From positions 1-12,564 of the forward strand of contig JAAUTT010000044.1 in the NCBI GenBank assembly GCA_012031335.1: a DNA stretch of 12,564 nucleotides, read 5' to 3'. A program made the translations under genes and the position numbers. This document shows, in pieces, positions 1 to 9,000 of the stretch (position 1 is its first letter; every line of letters begins with the position of its first letter). The stretch comes from Bacteroidales bacterium (GTDB lineage Bacteria > Bacteroidota > Bacteroidia > Bacteroidales > JAAUTT01). The notes below the pieces were generated by a model, which saw only the letters and a list, made by a program, of their open reading frames with translations, made no database searches and had not been told where the DNA came from.

Positions 1-41
1 GCTAAGTATTTGTCTTGATATAATTTATGCAGGTTTTCCAT
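1..41 (-). CDS. Possible 5' end of a divergent gene, partial
   Basis: Read on the minus strand, an ATG at 41-39 opens a frame that stays open to the window edge and encodes MENLHKLYQDKYLA. The composition is plausible for the start of a real soluble protein, and the gene would be transcribed away from the Gfo/Idh gene, sharing the 160-bp region that holds the operator-like repeats at 82-120. Fourteen residues are too few to assign a family, and an open stretch this short can occur by chance. A divergently transcribed regulator would fit the setting, but nothing in these residues shows it. Confidence 0.3.
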   Translation of the reverse strand, partial: MENLHKLYQDKYL

Positions 42-81
42 TCTATTGATTATTAGGTATATTTTAAAACGAATATAACAC

Positions 82-120
82 TTTTAACCCGTTAAAAAAC
101 CGTTTATTACCGTTTTTAAC
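82..120. promoter_or_regulatory. Operator-like block: dyad plus phased CCGTT repeats
   Basis: TTTTAAC (82-88) and GTTAAAA (91-97) form a perfect inverted repeat around a CC centre. Three copies of CCGTT begin at 89, 100 and 110, so they are spaced 11 and 10 bp, about one helical turn each. GTTAAAAA (91-98) is also the inverse of TTTTTAAC (113-120). The block lies 82-120 bp before the start of the Gfo/Idh gene in an otherwise featureless AT-rich gap. A site for one or more regulator dimers controlling the first gene cluster is the natural reading. The binding protein is unknown. A weak match to the Bacteroidetes -7 box (TAnnTTTG), TAATTTCG at 144-151, lies downstream, but no TTTG -33 box is correctly spaced. 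Confidence 0.45.
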
Positions 121-201
121 TGATAAATGTCATTTTAAGGGACTAATTTCGGTTTGAAATTTAACAAAGATCACTTCAAAGCTAAAAAGTATTTTTAATT
201 T

Positions 202-1626
202 ATGGAACGACGTCGATTTTTAGGAAATCTATCAATAGGTTTTGCCGGATTTGGAATTGCCGGGGCATGTTCAGGAAATGCATCCGGTAAAACTAACCCG
301 ACTGCTTTGTTAAACAATGCAAAAGAGCCTGGATACAGAAGATTAAAACCAATAAATACGGGCATTACATTGGGTGCAAACAATAAAGTGCAATTGGCAC
401 TTATTGGAGCTGGTAATTGGGGCACGGTACTGGCAATGAACGCGATTAAATTAAATAAAAACATCTCGATAAAATATATATGTGATGTGGATGATACACG
501 CGGAGGTATGGCTATTTCTGAAATCACCAAAAAACAAGGCCAAAGCCCTATACGTGTCAGGGATATGCGGAGAGTTTTTGAAGACAAGGAGGTAGACGGG
601 GTTATCATAGCCACACCGCAGCATTGGCATGCCCTTGCATGTATATGGGCTATGCAGGCCGGGAAGGATGTTTATGTAGAAAAATGTGTCTCGTTTACCA
701 TTGCCGAAGGGCAAAAAATGATTGAAGCGGCCGTGAAATATGGTCGTGTACTCCAGTGTGGCACCCAAACCGGAGTGCCCTTTACAACGTTAAGGCCAAA
801 GAATACATTAAAAGCGGCGAACTGGGAGATATTGTTGCCGTTGATATTATGGAACTTGATGAAGGGCCGGTACCCTTCAGGGAGAAGGAAGCCTCAAATA
901 CGCCTGATAGCATAGATTGGGATTTATGGTTAGGACCGGCACCAAAGGTTCCGTATAGTGTTTCGCGAAATAAATCGTGGCTATATTACTGGGACTACTC
1001 CGGAGGGGGCGAACTTGCAAATGGTGCCATCCATCAGCTCGATCTGGCGCGCTTTGTAATTGGCGATCCCGGATTCCCAAAATCTGTTTACTGCGCTGGT
1101 GGGCGCTATTTGTTCGATGATGAAAGAGAGGTACCCGATTATCAAAAACAGTATTCGAATACGACAATTTTGTAATGTCGCTCCAAACGGGCGCATTCAC
1201 CCCATACCTGTCAAAAGCCAGCTCGGAAATACGGAATGGGGACCTATTTCCCGAGTGGAAAATGAATTGCGAGAAGATTATTATTTATGGTACAAAAAGG
1301 TAATGTATCTTGGGCGTATGGGTGCCGGATGGCAGGTTTTTGAAAAAGACGGTAAAATTGCAGCACAGGAATACGGTCGCTATCCGTTAGCTGATCACAT
1401 CAGCAATTATATTGATTGCATAAGATCCAGAAAACAACCAAATTCCGATATTGTTGAGGGTCATAAAAGCTCTGTGCTGGCTCATTTGGCCAACCTTTCG
1501 TACCGGGCTGGCAAAAAGCAGTTGCTATTTTCGCCTGAATACGAAACAATTACTAATAACCCGGAGATTCAGGAATTATCTATGGGTCAGTATCGGAAAG
1601 GGGTTTTGAAATACCAAAACTATTAA
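202..1626 (+). CDS. Gfo/Idh/MocA-family oxidoreductase, Tat-exported, three frameshifts as read
   Basis: This is an NAD(P)-dependent sugar oxidoreductase of the Gfo/Idh/MocA family. The N-terminus has a Tat motif (RRRFLG, residues 3-8), a hydrophobic stretch and a possible lipobox Cys at 23, so the protein is probably exported and perhaps lipidated. The Rossmann motif GAGNWG is at about 69-74. The catalytic EKP motif reads EKC (160-162), keeping the Lys. GAIHQLD (about 275-281) matches the family's conserved C-terminal-domain His and Asp. As read, the coding frame shifts three times, at A runs 767-769, 1144-1148 and 1294-1298. Adding one A at each place restores a continuous protein of about 475 aa, including GTQNRS at the first join and EYDNFVMSLQTG after the second. 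The middle segment (about 1145-1303) is therefore coding in a third frame. The gene is first in a cluster and stops 12 bp before the next start. Its substrate is not evident. Confidence 0.88.
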
Positions 1627-1638
1627 TTTAAAGCAATT

Positions 1639-2341
1639 ATGAGAAAAAAACTTATACTTTCCGGAGGGGTTATTTTGGCCTTGGTAATTTTTGCTGGTGC
1701 TTTACGCTTACAGCAATACCTGGGGAAAAACCGACCTTGACGTAAAGTTGCATATAAACGACAGCCTTGTTCGCAGTTCAAGCTTTGGCGAACCGCCTAC
1801 TTTTGCAATCTGGCTCGAAAATCCCGATACAAAGGAAATACGTGCGGTTTATGTAACCAGGCGTGCTGCCGAAGGCGATTGGGAAGGTAAAACAGAGGTG
1901 CCGGTGGCACTTCCAAAATGGTTTGAAGCTCGGAAAACAGAAAATGGGAAAAAAAATACCCTGGGTGTAGATGCTTTTTCAGGAGCAACTCCTAAGCCTG
2001 GATATTTTACCGCAAAAGCAAGTCTGGACCCTGGAAGCATGTGGATATGCTGGATAGAAGTGAACCTGGCCGGCGATTTCAACGAGTTTTACAAAGGGAA
2101 CAATGTTGAAGAAAACGAATCGGATAAATTTTTATCGGGACAACCGGCTTTGCTTTATATGGCAGGCTTAAACGCAACTGTAGGTTTTAAGGCAAAGCCT
2201 GAACTGATAGGCATGTGCGTACTTGGCGCCCCCGATGGGGAAATAGTCCAACCACTGAAAGGGATCACCACTGCCTATAAAATTTTCGATGAATTGACCA
2301 TCTCCGTAGTAAAGCCTAAGCCAAAAATCGTAGTGAAGTAA
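1639..2341 (+). CDS. Exported DUF2271-like protein, frameshifted near its start
   Basis: The likely start is ATG at 1639, 12 bp after the previous stop. It opens MRKKLILSGG and a hydrophobic segment ending AGA, a good signal peptide. That frame ends at a TGA just after 1735. Removing one T from the run at 1701-1703 joins it (AGA-YAYSNTWGK) to the long frame that continues to 2341, giving about 233 aa. The mature part is beta-rich, with AIWLENPDTKEIRAVYVTRR (about 56-75), ALPKWFEA (90-97) and DAFSGATPKPG (111-121). This order resembles DUF2271 periplasmic proteins, which carry a similar DA-SGATPKPG segment, but the match is from memory and no enzymatic role is known. Without the frame correction only a poor TTG start at 1691 remains, which would lose the signal peptide. 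The position between an exported oxidoreductase and a transporter suggests an envelope role. Confidence 0.68.
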
Positions 2342-2382
2342 AATTTTTATGAACCTATAGTGAGGACAAAAACATAGAAAAC

Positions 2383-3602
2383 ATGACGCTTTTTTTAACA
2401 CCGGAAAACAGGAACAAGGCGGGAAGTTCAAAAATTTACGTGCTGTTCGTCGCATTTATGTCGTTGTTTGCCATAGTTGGTTTTGCATATTACGGTTTAC
2501 CTTTCTTTTACGATTTCATGATACAGGAATTTGGCTGGTCGCGTGCCGAAGTCACATCGGGAAATGCGGTTGGCAAATTGCTTGTAGGGCCACTGTTCGG
2601 ATTTCTGGCTGGCTGGCTGATAGACCGTTATGGGCCGAGATCGCTTATGATGGCGGGTGTGGTTATGGCTGCCGCAGCTCTTGTGGGCCTCAGCTTTGCC
2701 GATTCACTGCCGTTGTTTTATCTGTTCTATATTTTCAATGCGTTGGGATACGTATTCGGTGGTCCGCTTCCGTGCCAGGTACTTATTTCGAGGTGGTTTG
2801 ATAATAATCGTGGGAAGGCCATGGGTATTGCATACCTGGGCATTGGAACCGGAGGGGCATTGGTACCGCTTATTTCGTCCGGACTGGAAAGTCATTTTGG
2901 ATGGCACATGGCATTGATGTCGTTGGGCATTCTGGTATTCCTCATTGCTTTTCCTATGGCTTTCTTTATAAAAGATCCTTCTAAAGGCCGCAATGCGCAA
3001 ACGAATGTGCAGCCTATGGTATCCATTAAAACTATACTGCGCGATAAAAACTTTTACCTGCTGGCATTCGGAAGTATGTGTTCCATTGGGGCTATAGGAG
3101 GGGTAGGACAGCATATCAAGCTTTATCTTCGCGACCTTGATTTTGCGCAGGGGCAGGCTGCGCATATCATGTCGATTGTTTTGCTTTCGAGCCTTGCGGG
3201 TCGGGTACTCATGGGTTTCCTTGCCGATATGATCAACCGTAAGTATGTGATGATTTTGATTTACCTGATTGTTGCGCTTGCAATCCCGCTTCTGCTTTTG
3301 CCTGATTTTCCCGGCAGGATTTATGTATTTGCTGTAATATTTGGTATTGGACTTGGCGGCGATTATATGATCATTCCGTTGATGGCAGGCGATCTTTTTG
3401 GTGTTAGGGCATTGGGGCGAACCATGGGCATTATCCTGGTAGCCGATGGTATTTCCGAAGCTGTGTTTCCGATGCTGGTGGGTGCCATGCACGATAGTGC
3501 CGGAAGTTATACCCCGGGTTTCTGATGCTGATAGGCCTTGCAACCTTTGGGGCGGTGATCATTGCCTTCCTTCCTAAAAACCGGAAACACGAAATTGCTT
3601 AA
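2383..3602 (+). CDS. MFS transporter, oxalate/formate or monocarboxylate type; frameshift near 3' end
   Basis: This is an inner-membrane secondary transporter of the major facilitator superfamily with about 12 hydrophobic segments. EFGWSRAEVTSG (49-60) followed by GWLIDRYGPR (77-86, motif A) is typical of the oxalate/formate antiporter and monocarboxylate-transporter-like families. A second motif A-like loop (GRVLMGFLADMINRK) lies at 273-287. As read the frame ends at TGA 3523-3525 after 380 aa, inside the final membrane segment. Adding one base in the adjoining C, G or T runs (3512-3521) restores YTPGFLMLIGLATFG and a basic tail ending NRKHEIA, for 406 aa and a stop at 3600-3602. That stop leaves a 17-bp gap to the next gene. 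The neighbours suggest an acidic sugar or small uronide as substrate, which is an inference. Confidence 0.88.
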
Positions 3603-3619
3603 TTATTTAAACGATATAT

Positions 3620-4996
3620 ATGATCATTCAGTCAATTGAACCTCAGAGCTTAAAATCGAAGCTCGACCAGTTCTGGAAGCTGTCGGGCGAAAAAATCAAC
3701 AGCATCGAAAAGGAATACAATACAGCCCTTGGTGCGCCTGTCTTCACCGTTAACGGTAAATATTCCACCCGGGGATGGACGGAATGGACGCAGGGTTTTC
3801 AGTTCGGGTCGGCGGTTTTGCAGTTCGATGCCACAGGCGATGAGCAATTCCTGAAATCGGGCCGCGACAACACAGTACATAAAATGGCACCGCATATCAG
3901 TCATATCGGGGTGCACGACCATGGTTTCAATAACCTGAGCACCTATGGCAACCTGCACCGGTTGATGGTGGAAGGAAAAACACCTTTTAACGAATGGGAA
4001 AAACATTTCTATGAACTAGCCCTGAAGGCTTCCGGTGCAGTGCAGGCCAGCCGGTGGAGCAAAACGCTTGAGGGAGGCTTTATCTATTCGTTCAACGGGC
4101 CGCATTCGTTATTTGTGGATACCATCCGCTCGTGCCGGGTTTTGATGGTGTCGCACAAACTGGGACATTTTCTTCCGGGTGAAAACGATGTGCGCATCTC
4201 GTTGCTGAAACGTGCTGTCGATCATCTCATCTCTACTGCCCGGTATTCTGTTTATTATGGCGAAGGCCGCGACAGCTACGATGTTTGGGGCCGTGCTGCC
4301 CACGAAGCTGTTTTCAACATGAACGACGGAAATTTCCGTTGTCCCAACTCCCAGCAGGGATATACAGGATTTTCCACCTGGACTCGAGGTTTGGCGTGGG
4401 CAATGCTTGGTTTTGCCGAAGAACTCGAATTTGTAGATACCCTCCCTGAAAATGAATTTCAGGGTATGATTTCAAAAGCAGAACTTATCGGCATCCTGTT
4501 AAAAGGAGCAAAAGCAACATGCGATTTTTACATCGCCAATACAGCATCCGATGGTATTCCATACTGGGATACCGGCGCTCCGGGATTGGTAAAACTGGGC
4601 GATTACCTGAACCAGCCTGCAAACCCTTACAATGCTTTTGAGCCAGTTGATAGTTCCGCCGCTGCCATTGGTTCGCAGGGGTTGCTGCGCCTGGGCAATT
4701 ATCTCAAATCAAAGGGCGATAATGATGCAGGTAACCGTTATTGGCAGGCGGGTGTTACGGTCGTTTCGAGGTTGCTCGAAACACCTTATTTATCGGTGGA
4801 TGCTGCTCACCAGGGACTTTTACTGCACTCGGTGTACCACAGGCCAAATGGCTGGGACAACATTCCCAATGGGCAGAAAGTGCCATGCAACGAGTCGAGT
4901 ATGTGGGGCGATTATCATATCCGCGAGGTGGTGCTTTATTTAACAAGAGTCATTTTGGGCGGACAATACTATACTTTTTTTAACGGGGTGAAGTAA
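3620..4996 (+). CDS. GH88-type unsaturated glucuronyl hydrolase
   Basis: This is an (alpha/alpha)6-barrel glycoside hydrolase of 458 aa. GH88 enzymes hydrate the 4,5 double bond of unsaturated uronic acids at the non-reducing end of lyase products, releasing a ring-opened keto acid. Visible signatures are VHDHGFNN (98-105), where Asp100 matches the catalytic Asp of HDxGF, then FVDT (165-168), where Asp167 matches the second conserved Asp. FSTWTRGLAWAMLGFAEEL (251-269), YWDTGAPG (315-322), DSSAAAIGSQGLLRL (344-358) and ESSMWGDYHIREVVLYL (425-441) follow in the usual order. There is no signal peptide, so it is probably cytoplasmic. It is slightly longer than typical members and fully intact. 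GH105 is the main alternative, but the HDHGF site favours GH88. Its stop overlaps the next start by one base (TAATG), indicating translational coupling. Confidence 0.86.
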   Translation: MIIQSIEPQSLKSKLDQFWKLSGEKINSIEKEYNTALGAPVFTVNGKYSTRGWTEWTQGFQFGSAVLQFDATGDEQFLKSGRDNTVHKMAPHISHIGVHDHGFNNLSTYGNLHRLMVEGKTPFNEWEKHFYELALKASGAVQASRWSKTLEGGFIYSFNGPHSLFVDTIRSCRVLMVSHKLGHFLPGENDVRISLLKRAVDHLISTARYSVYYGEGRDSYDVWGRAAHEAVFNMNDGNFRCPNSQQGYTGFSTWTRGLAWAMLGFAEELEFVDTLPENEFQGMISKAELIGILLKGAKATCDFYIANTASDGIPYWDTGAPGLVKLGDYLNQPANPYNAFEPVDSSAAAIGSQGLLRLGNYLKSKGDNDAGNRYWQAGVTVVSRLLETPYLSVDAAHQGLLLHSVYHRPNGWDNIPNGQKVPCNESSMWGDYHIREVVLYLTRVILGGQYYTFFNGVK

Positions 4997-5826
4997 TGGC
5001 TTCGGAATTGACCGATCTCTCCAGGCTTTGTGTGCACACGCTCACAACTAAGCCCTGGAATATTGAGGAATGTGTGAAAAACTATGCGGCTGCAGGAATC
5101 CGTGGCATTACTGTGTGGCGCAATGTGCTGGAGAATAAAAACCTCACCGAAGTTAAAATGCTTCTGAAGGATCATGATATGACGGTTGTTTCGCTTGCCC
5201 GCGGAGGTTTCTTTCCTTCGGCTGATTCCGCGAAAAGGCTGGCTGCCATTGAAGATAACCTGTGGGCCATTGAACAGGCTGCCGGCATTGGTGCTCCGGT
5301 AATTGTGCTTGTTTGCGGGGCCGACGGACGGCAGTCGCTCGAAAAATCGCGTGATCAGATTGCCGGGGGGATCCTGAAAATTCTTCCGGCAGCAAAGAGT
5401 GCCGGCGTGAAATTGGCCATCGAACCACTGCACCCGATGTATGCCGGCGACCGCTCAGCTATTAACTCCATGAAACAGGCCAACGACATGGCCGAAATGA
5501 TCAACTCCGATTTTGTGGGCGTGGCAGTGGATGTATATCATCTCTGGTGGGACGATACTTTACCTGCGGAGATTAAGCGCTGTGCAGCCAATAAGCACCT
5601 TTTTGCATTTCATGTTTGCGACTGGAATGTGCCTACGGTAGATTTCCTCAACGACCGTGGCCTCATGGGCGATGGATGCATCAATGTCACCGAAATCCGC
5701 TCCTGGGTCGAAGAGGCAGGTTTTAAGGGTCATATCGAAGTGGAGGTATTCTCCGATAAATATTGGGCAACCGACCAAAAGGACTATTTGGAAAAAATTA
5801 AATCTGCTTACTTAATTCACACCTGA
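4996..5826 (+). CDS. Sugar phosphate isomerase/epimerase, xylose isomerase-like TIM barrel
   Basis: This 276-aa protein belongs to the xylose isomerase-like TIM-barrel superfamily (AP endonuclease family 2 fold). Expected metal ligands are visible at barrel strand ends: Glu143 in LAIEPLHPMYAGDRS, Asp179 in GVAVDVYHLWWD, His206 in FAFHVCDW, and Glu248 or Glu250 in GHIEVEVFSD. Members isomerize or epimerize keto/aldo sugars, and some act as dehydratases or 3-keto-glycoside lyases, so the exact reaction is open. There is no signal peptide, so it should act in the cytoplasm. The ATG overlaps the GH88 stop by one base, so the two are probably made together and act on the same sugar. The gene is intact and ends the first cluster. 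Confidence 0.88.
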   Translation: MASELTDLSRLCVHTLTTKPWNIEECVKNYAAAGIRGITVWRNVLENKNLTEVKMLLKDHDMTVVSLARGGFFPSADSAKRLAAIEDNLWAIEQAAGIGAPVIVLVCGADGRQSLEKSRDQIAGGILKILPAAKSAGVKLAIEPLHPMYAGDRSAINSMKQANDMAEMINSDFVGVAVDVYHLWWDDTLPAEIKRCAANKHLFAFHVCDWNVPTVDFLNDRGLMGDGCINVTEIRSWVEEAGFKGHIEVEVFSDKYWATDQKDYLEKIKSAYLIHT

Positions 5827-5957
5827 TAATTATTAAGCGGATATGTTAAACTAATATTCTATTTAGAAATATATACTTATATATAAATTGATTGCAATTA
5901 CTCTTTATTTAACTTGAACTAAACATAGAACGCCTATGGAAAAATAAAACTACAAAC

Positions 5958-5993
5958 ATGAAAAAAGGGAAAGGGTTGAAGCTCCTCCCGTAA
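5958..5993 (+). other. Possible short leader peptide frame upstream of susC
   Basis: An ATG at 5958 opens an 11-codon frame, MKKGKGLKLLP, that stops at 5991-5993, 44 bp before the SusC start. Its GC-rich part (GGGAAAGGG...CTCCTCCC) stands out from AT-rich surroundings and could form a weak imperfect hairpin. It may be a leader, part of a structured 5' UTR, or chance. No further support is visible. Confidence 0.15.
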
Positions 5994-6000
5994 AATAATG

Positions 6001-6017
6001 TAATAAAGACTTTATTA
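6001..6017. repeat. 17-bp perfect dyad upstream of susC
   Basis: TAATAAAG and CTTTATTA are perfect 8-bp inverse copies around a single A, ending 20 bp before the SusC ATG. It could be an operator or a small 5' UTR hairpin near the ribosome-binding region. It is AT-rich, so chance cannot be excluded. Confidence 0.35.
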
Positions 6018-6037
6018 ACTATTTAACATTCAAATTT

Positions 6038-9000
6038 ATGAAAATTAATTCAATTTTGAAGTGGGGGAGGTATGTTTTTCCCTCAAAAAAAACACTACTA
6101 ATTATAACGATTTCAGCTTTTTTTCTCATTACTAACTTTCTAATAACAGGAGCCTCAAATGTGCCTAACGAAGCATCTCAAAAAAAAATAATTACGGGCA
6201 CTATTACGGATATAACTACTGGCGAACCGATTATTGGTGCAAATATAGTCGTAAAAGGCACCACCATAGGGGTAATGTCTGATGCTGACGGGAAATTTTC
6301 CATTGAAGTACCTGCGCCGGATGCAGAAATTGTTATTTCCTATATTGGTTATATATCCGAAACTCTTGTTCTGAAGGGGCAGAATAATAATATCAAACTG
6401 GCTCCGGACATCACGAAACTGGATGAAATTGTTGTGGTAGGCTATGGCACTACAAAGAAAAGAGACATATCTACCTCTATTGCCTCTATTTCGAGCGATA
6501 AACTAAGTGACCGGGTGGTGACCGGTTTTAACCAGGCCATTGCTGGAAAACTCCCGGGTGTAAGGGTGTCATCAACCAATGCGGCTCCCGGTGGAGGACA
6601 ATCAATCATAATCAGGGGGATAGGTTCCATTAACGCCTCAGCGGCTCCTTTGTATGTGGTAGACGGAATGCCGCTGCCCGACACATATAATAAAAACGAA
6701 GATCCAATCAATTTCATTAACACCAACGATATTGAGTCTATTGAAGTGCTAAAAGATGCTTCGGCAACGGCTATTTATGGAGCCAGAGCTTCCAATGGAG
6801 TTATACTGGTAACCACCAAACGAGGCAAAAAAGGAAAACCAACCGTCAATTTAACTGCTAGTAGAGGAGTGGAAAGCATGATGAAAAAAATGGAATTGCT
6901 CAGCCGTGATGAATTCAACCAATACCTTGAAGACTCGCGATCTCAGGCTTATATCCTTGAAGATCCCTATCTCTGGGATGATAACAGGCGCAGTTGGTCG
7001 TGGAACGATCCTTACGATGTCAGGATTGCCAACTGGACGGCGCGCAATGCTTCAACAAATATAGTTGGCGACCCCAAACGGCAAAGATGGATCACAGTTA
7101 TTGACGAAGTAAAAAACAATCCGAATTATGTAGACTGGCAGGATGAAATAACCCGTCCGGGAGTAATACAGGAATATCAGCTCTCGGCCAATGGTGGGAA
7201 CGAAAGTGTTACTTACATGGTATCAGGTGGATATTACGATCAGGAAGGGTTAGTTAAATCATCAGGTTATAAAAGGTTTACCGCCAGGGCGAACGTTGAT
7301 CTTAAAATCAACAAAAATCTGAAATTTGGAATCAATCTGGCTCCTTCTTTCGAAACCTTTGATAGGCTCGACCGTCAGGAAGGGGGTGAAGGTTCGAACA
7401 GTATTTTCTGGGCAGCTATTACTTTGCCACCCATTTATACTCCATACGACCAAAACGGCAAAATATCGTATTTCGGCACCAATGTAACCTCCCCCTACGA
7501 CTATAACTTCGACTCGTGGGTGAACCCATACAGCAGTTTTCAAATTTCCGATATTTCCAGAAAAATGAAAAACATTACTTCCATATATGGAGAATTGACA
7601 ATTCTGAAAGGACTAACTTTCAGGAGTGAGTTTCATTCAGAGTACTCAAACCGTATTTGGGAGTATTTTATGCCATCAGTAGTTCACGACAGAGCTTTGC
7701 CATATTCCCGGTCGCAGGGCAGTGGCGACAGGTCTACCCGAACTACCTGGAATACACAGAACTTGTTAACATATACCAATACTTTTAATAAGCACAGCAT
7801 AACCTCTGTAATAGGGTATCAGTCTGAAAAAATCGTTAACCGAGGAATGGTTATCACAAAATACAACTATATGGTCGACGAACTGTCCACCCTCAATTTC
7901 TCATCCACCCTCGACGATCTCATTGATGGTGCAAAAACCAGTGAATACGAAGTTTCCATGATAGGGATGTTTGGCCGCGCAATGTACAATTACAACAGAA
8001 AGTATTATTTAACAGCAAGCGTCCGCAGGGATGGATCCTCAAAGTTTGGTGAGGAAAACCGCTGGGGTATTTTCCCTTCCTTTTCACTGGCTTGGAGAAT
8101 TTCGGACGAAAAATTTATGCAACCGCTCGAAAAGGTTATCTCAGATATGAAGATCCGCGGAGGATGGGGTAAAGTTGGCAATAGCGGCATTGGTGATTAT
8201 CAGGCATTAAACAGGCTTTCTCTTTCCGACTATAGTTTAGGAGCCGGGACCAGCGGTACTTTTATAGCCGGGACATCGGATGCCGGGATTGCATATACGG
8301 GTTTAGGCTGGGAATCGACTGAGGATTTTGATATTGGAGCCGACATTCAGTTGTTTGGAGGCCGAATCAATATTGAATACGATTATTACATCCGCAATAC
8401 CACCGACATGTTATTTTCGGTTCCATTGATGCAGCACTCAGGATTCTCAAGTCAGGTAAGAAATACCTGCTCCATGCAAAACAAGGGTATGGAATTCAGG
8501 ATAAATACTCAGATATTGACCGGAGCTTTTAATTGGAGCACCGACCTTAACCTTTATTACAACCGCAATAAGGTTACCAACTTGGGGCCTGAGAAAAATC
8601 CGATTTACAGCGGCCCGGGAAATGTAAACCGCACCGATGTAGACAAACCTTTGGCTAACATGTGGGGATATGTTTATTTGGGTCCTTACCGCGATTGGGA
8701 AGATGTTAAGACCAGTCCTATTATTAACGCCAATCAGGCAGCAAAAAACCGCTCCATACCTGGTGACCCTAAATGCGCCGATGTTAATGCCGACGGTATT
8801 ATTGATGCCAACGACCAGACTACCATCGGGAATGCAGAGCCGGATTTTGTATGGGGCATAAACAATCGTTTTTCGTACAGGAACTTCGACTTGAATATCC
8901 AAGTGAATGGTGTTCAGGGTGGCCAAACAATGGCATATATGTTCCGTTCGGTTGTTTTTGGAAACAATCAGGGCCGAAGTAATATTCCTAAATTTTATTT

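Larger units (their letters stand above)
5827..6037. other. Intergenic region between the two gene clusters
   Basis: This gap of 211 bp is very AT-rich. It holds an AT-only weak hairpin (ATATATA-CT-TATATAT) near 5867-5885, a short leader-like reading frame (5958-5993) and a dyad (6001-6017). I see no strong terminator after the TIM-barrel gene and no convincing TTTG / TAnnTTTG Bacteroidetes promoter pair. The SusC promoter is nevertheless expected here, because this is the longest gap before it. Confidence 0.4.

Noticed and set aside
767..1298. Programmed frameshifting in the Gfo/Idh gene
   Set aside because: Three shifts in one gene, plus similar indels in unrelated neighbours and no slippery heptamer with downstream structure, point to sequence error instead.
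202..1626. Three separate small genes instead of one Gfo/Idh gene
   Set aside because: The pieces match consecutive parts of one family, join at A runs, and need one base each to fuse into a full-length protein.
2704..3543. Long minus-strand open frame (279 codons) opposite the MFS gene
   Set aside because: Its translation is rich in His, Arg, Asn and Gln with no domain signal, as expected from the complement of a membrane protein gene; the + strand is clearly coding.
4632..4983. Overlapping + strand frames inside the GH88 gene
   Set aside because: They are alternate-frame shadows; the GH88 frame carries the conserved DSSAAAIGSQG and SSMWGDYH motifs through this stretch.
5867..5885. ATATATA hairpin as terminator of the first cluster
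   Set aside because: The stem is AT-only and 7 bp long, so it is too weak, and such runs are expected in this AT-rich gap.
8447..8926. Minus-strand frame of 159 codons within susC
   Set aside because: It lies wholly inside the SusC barrel coding region, which shows normal family motifs there; no start signal or independent support.
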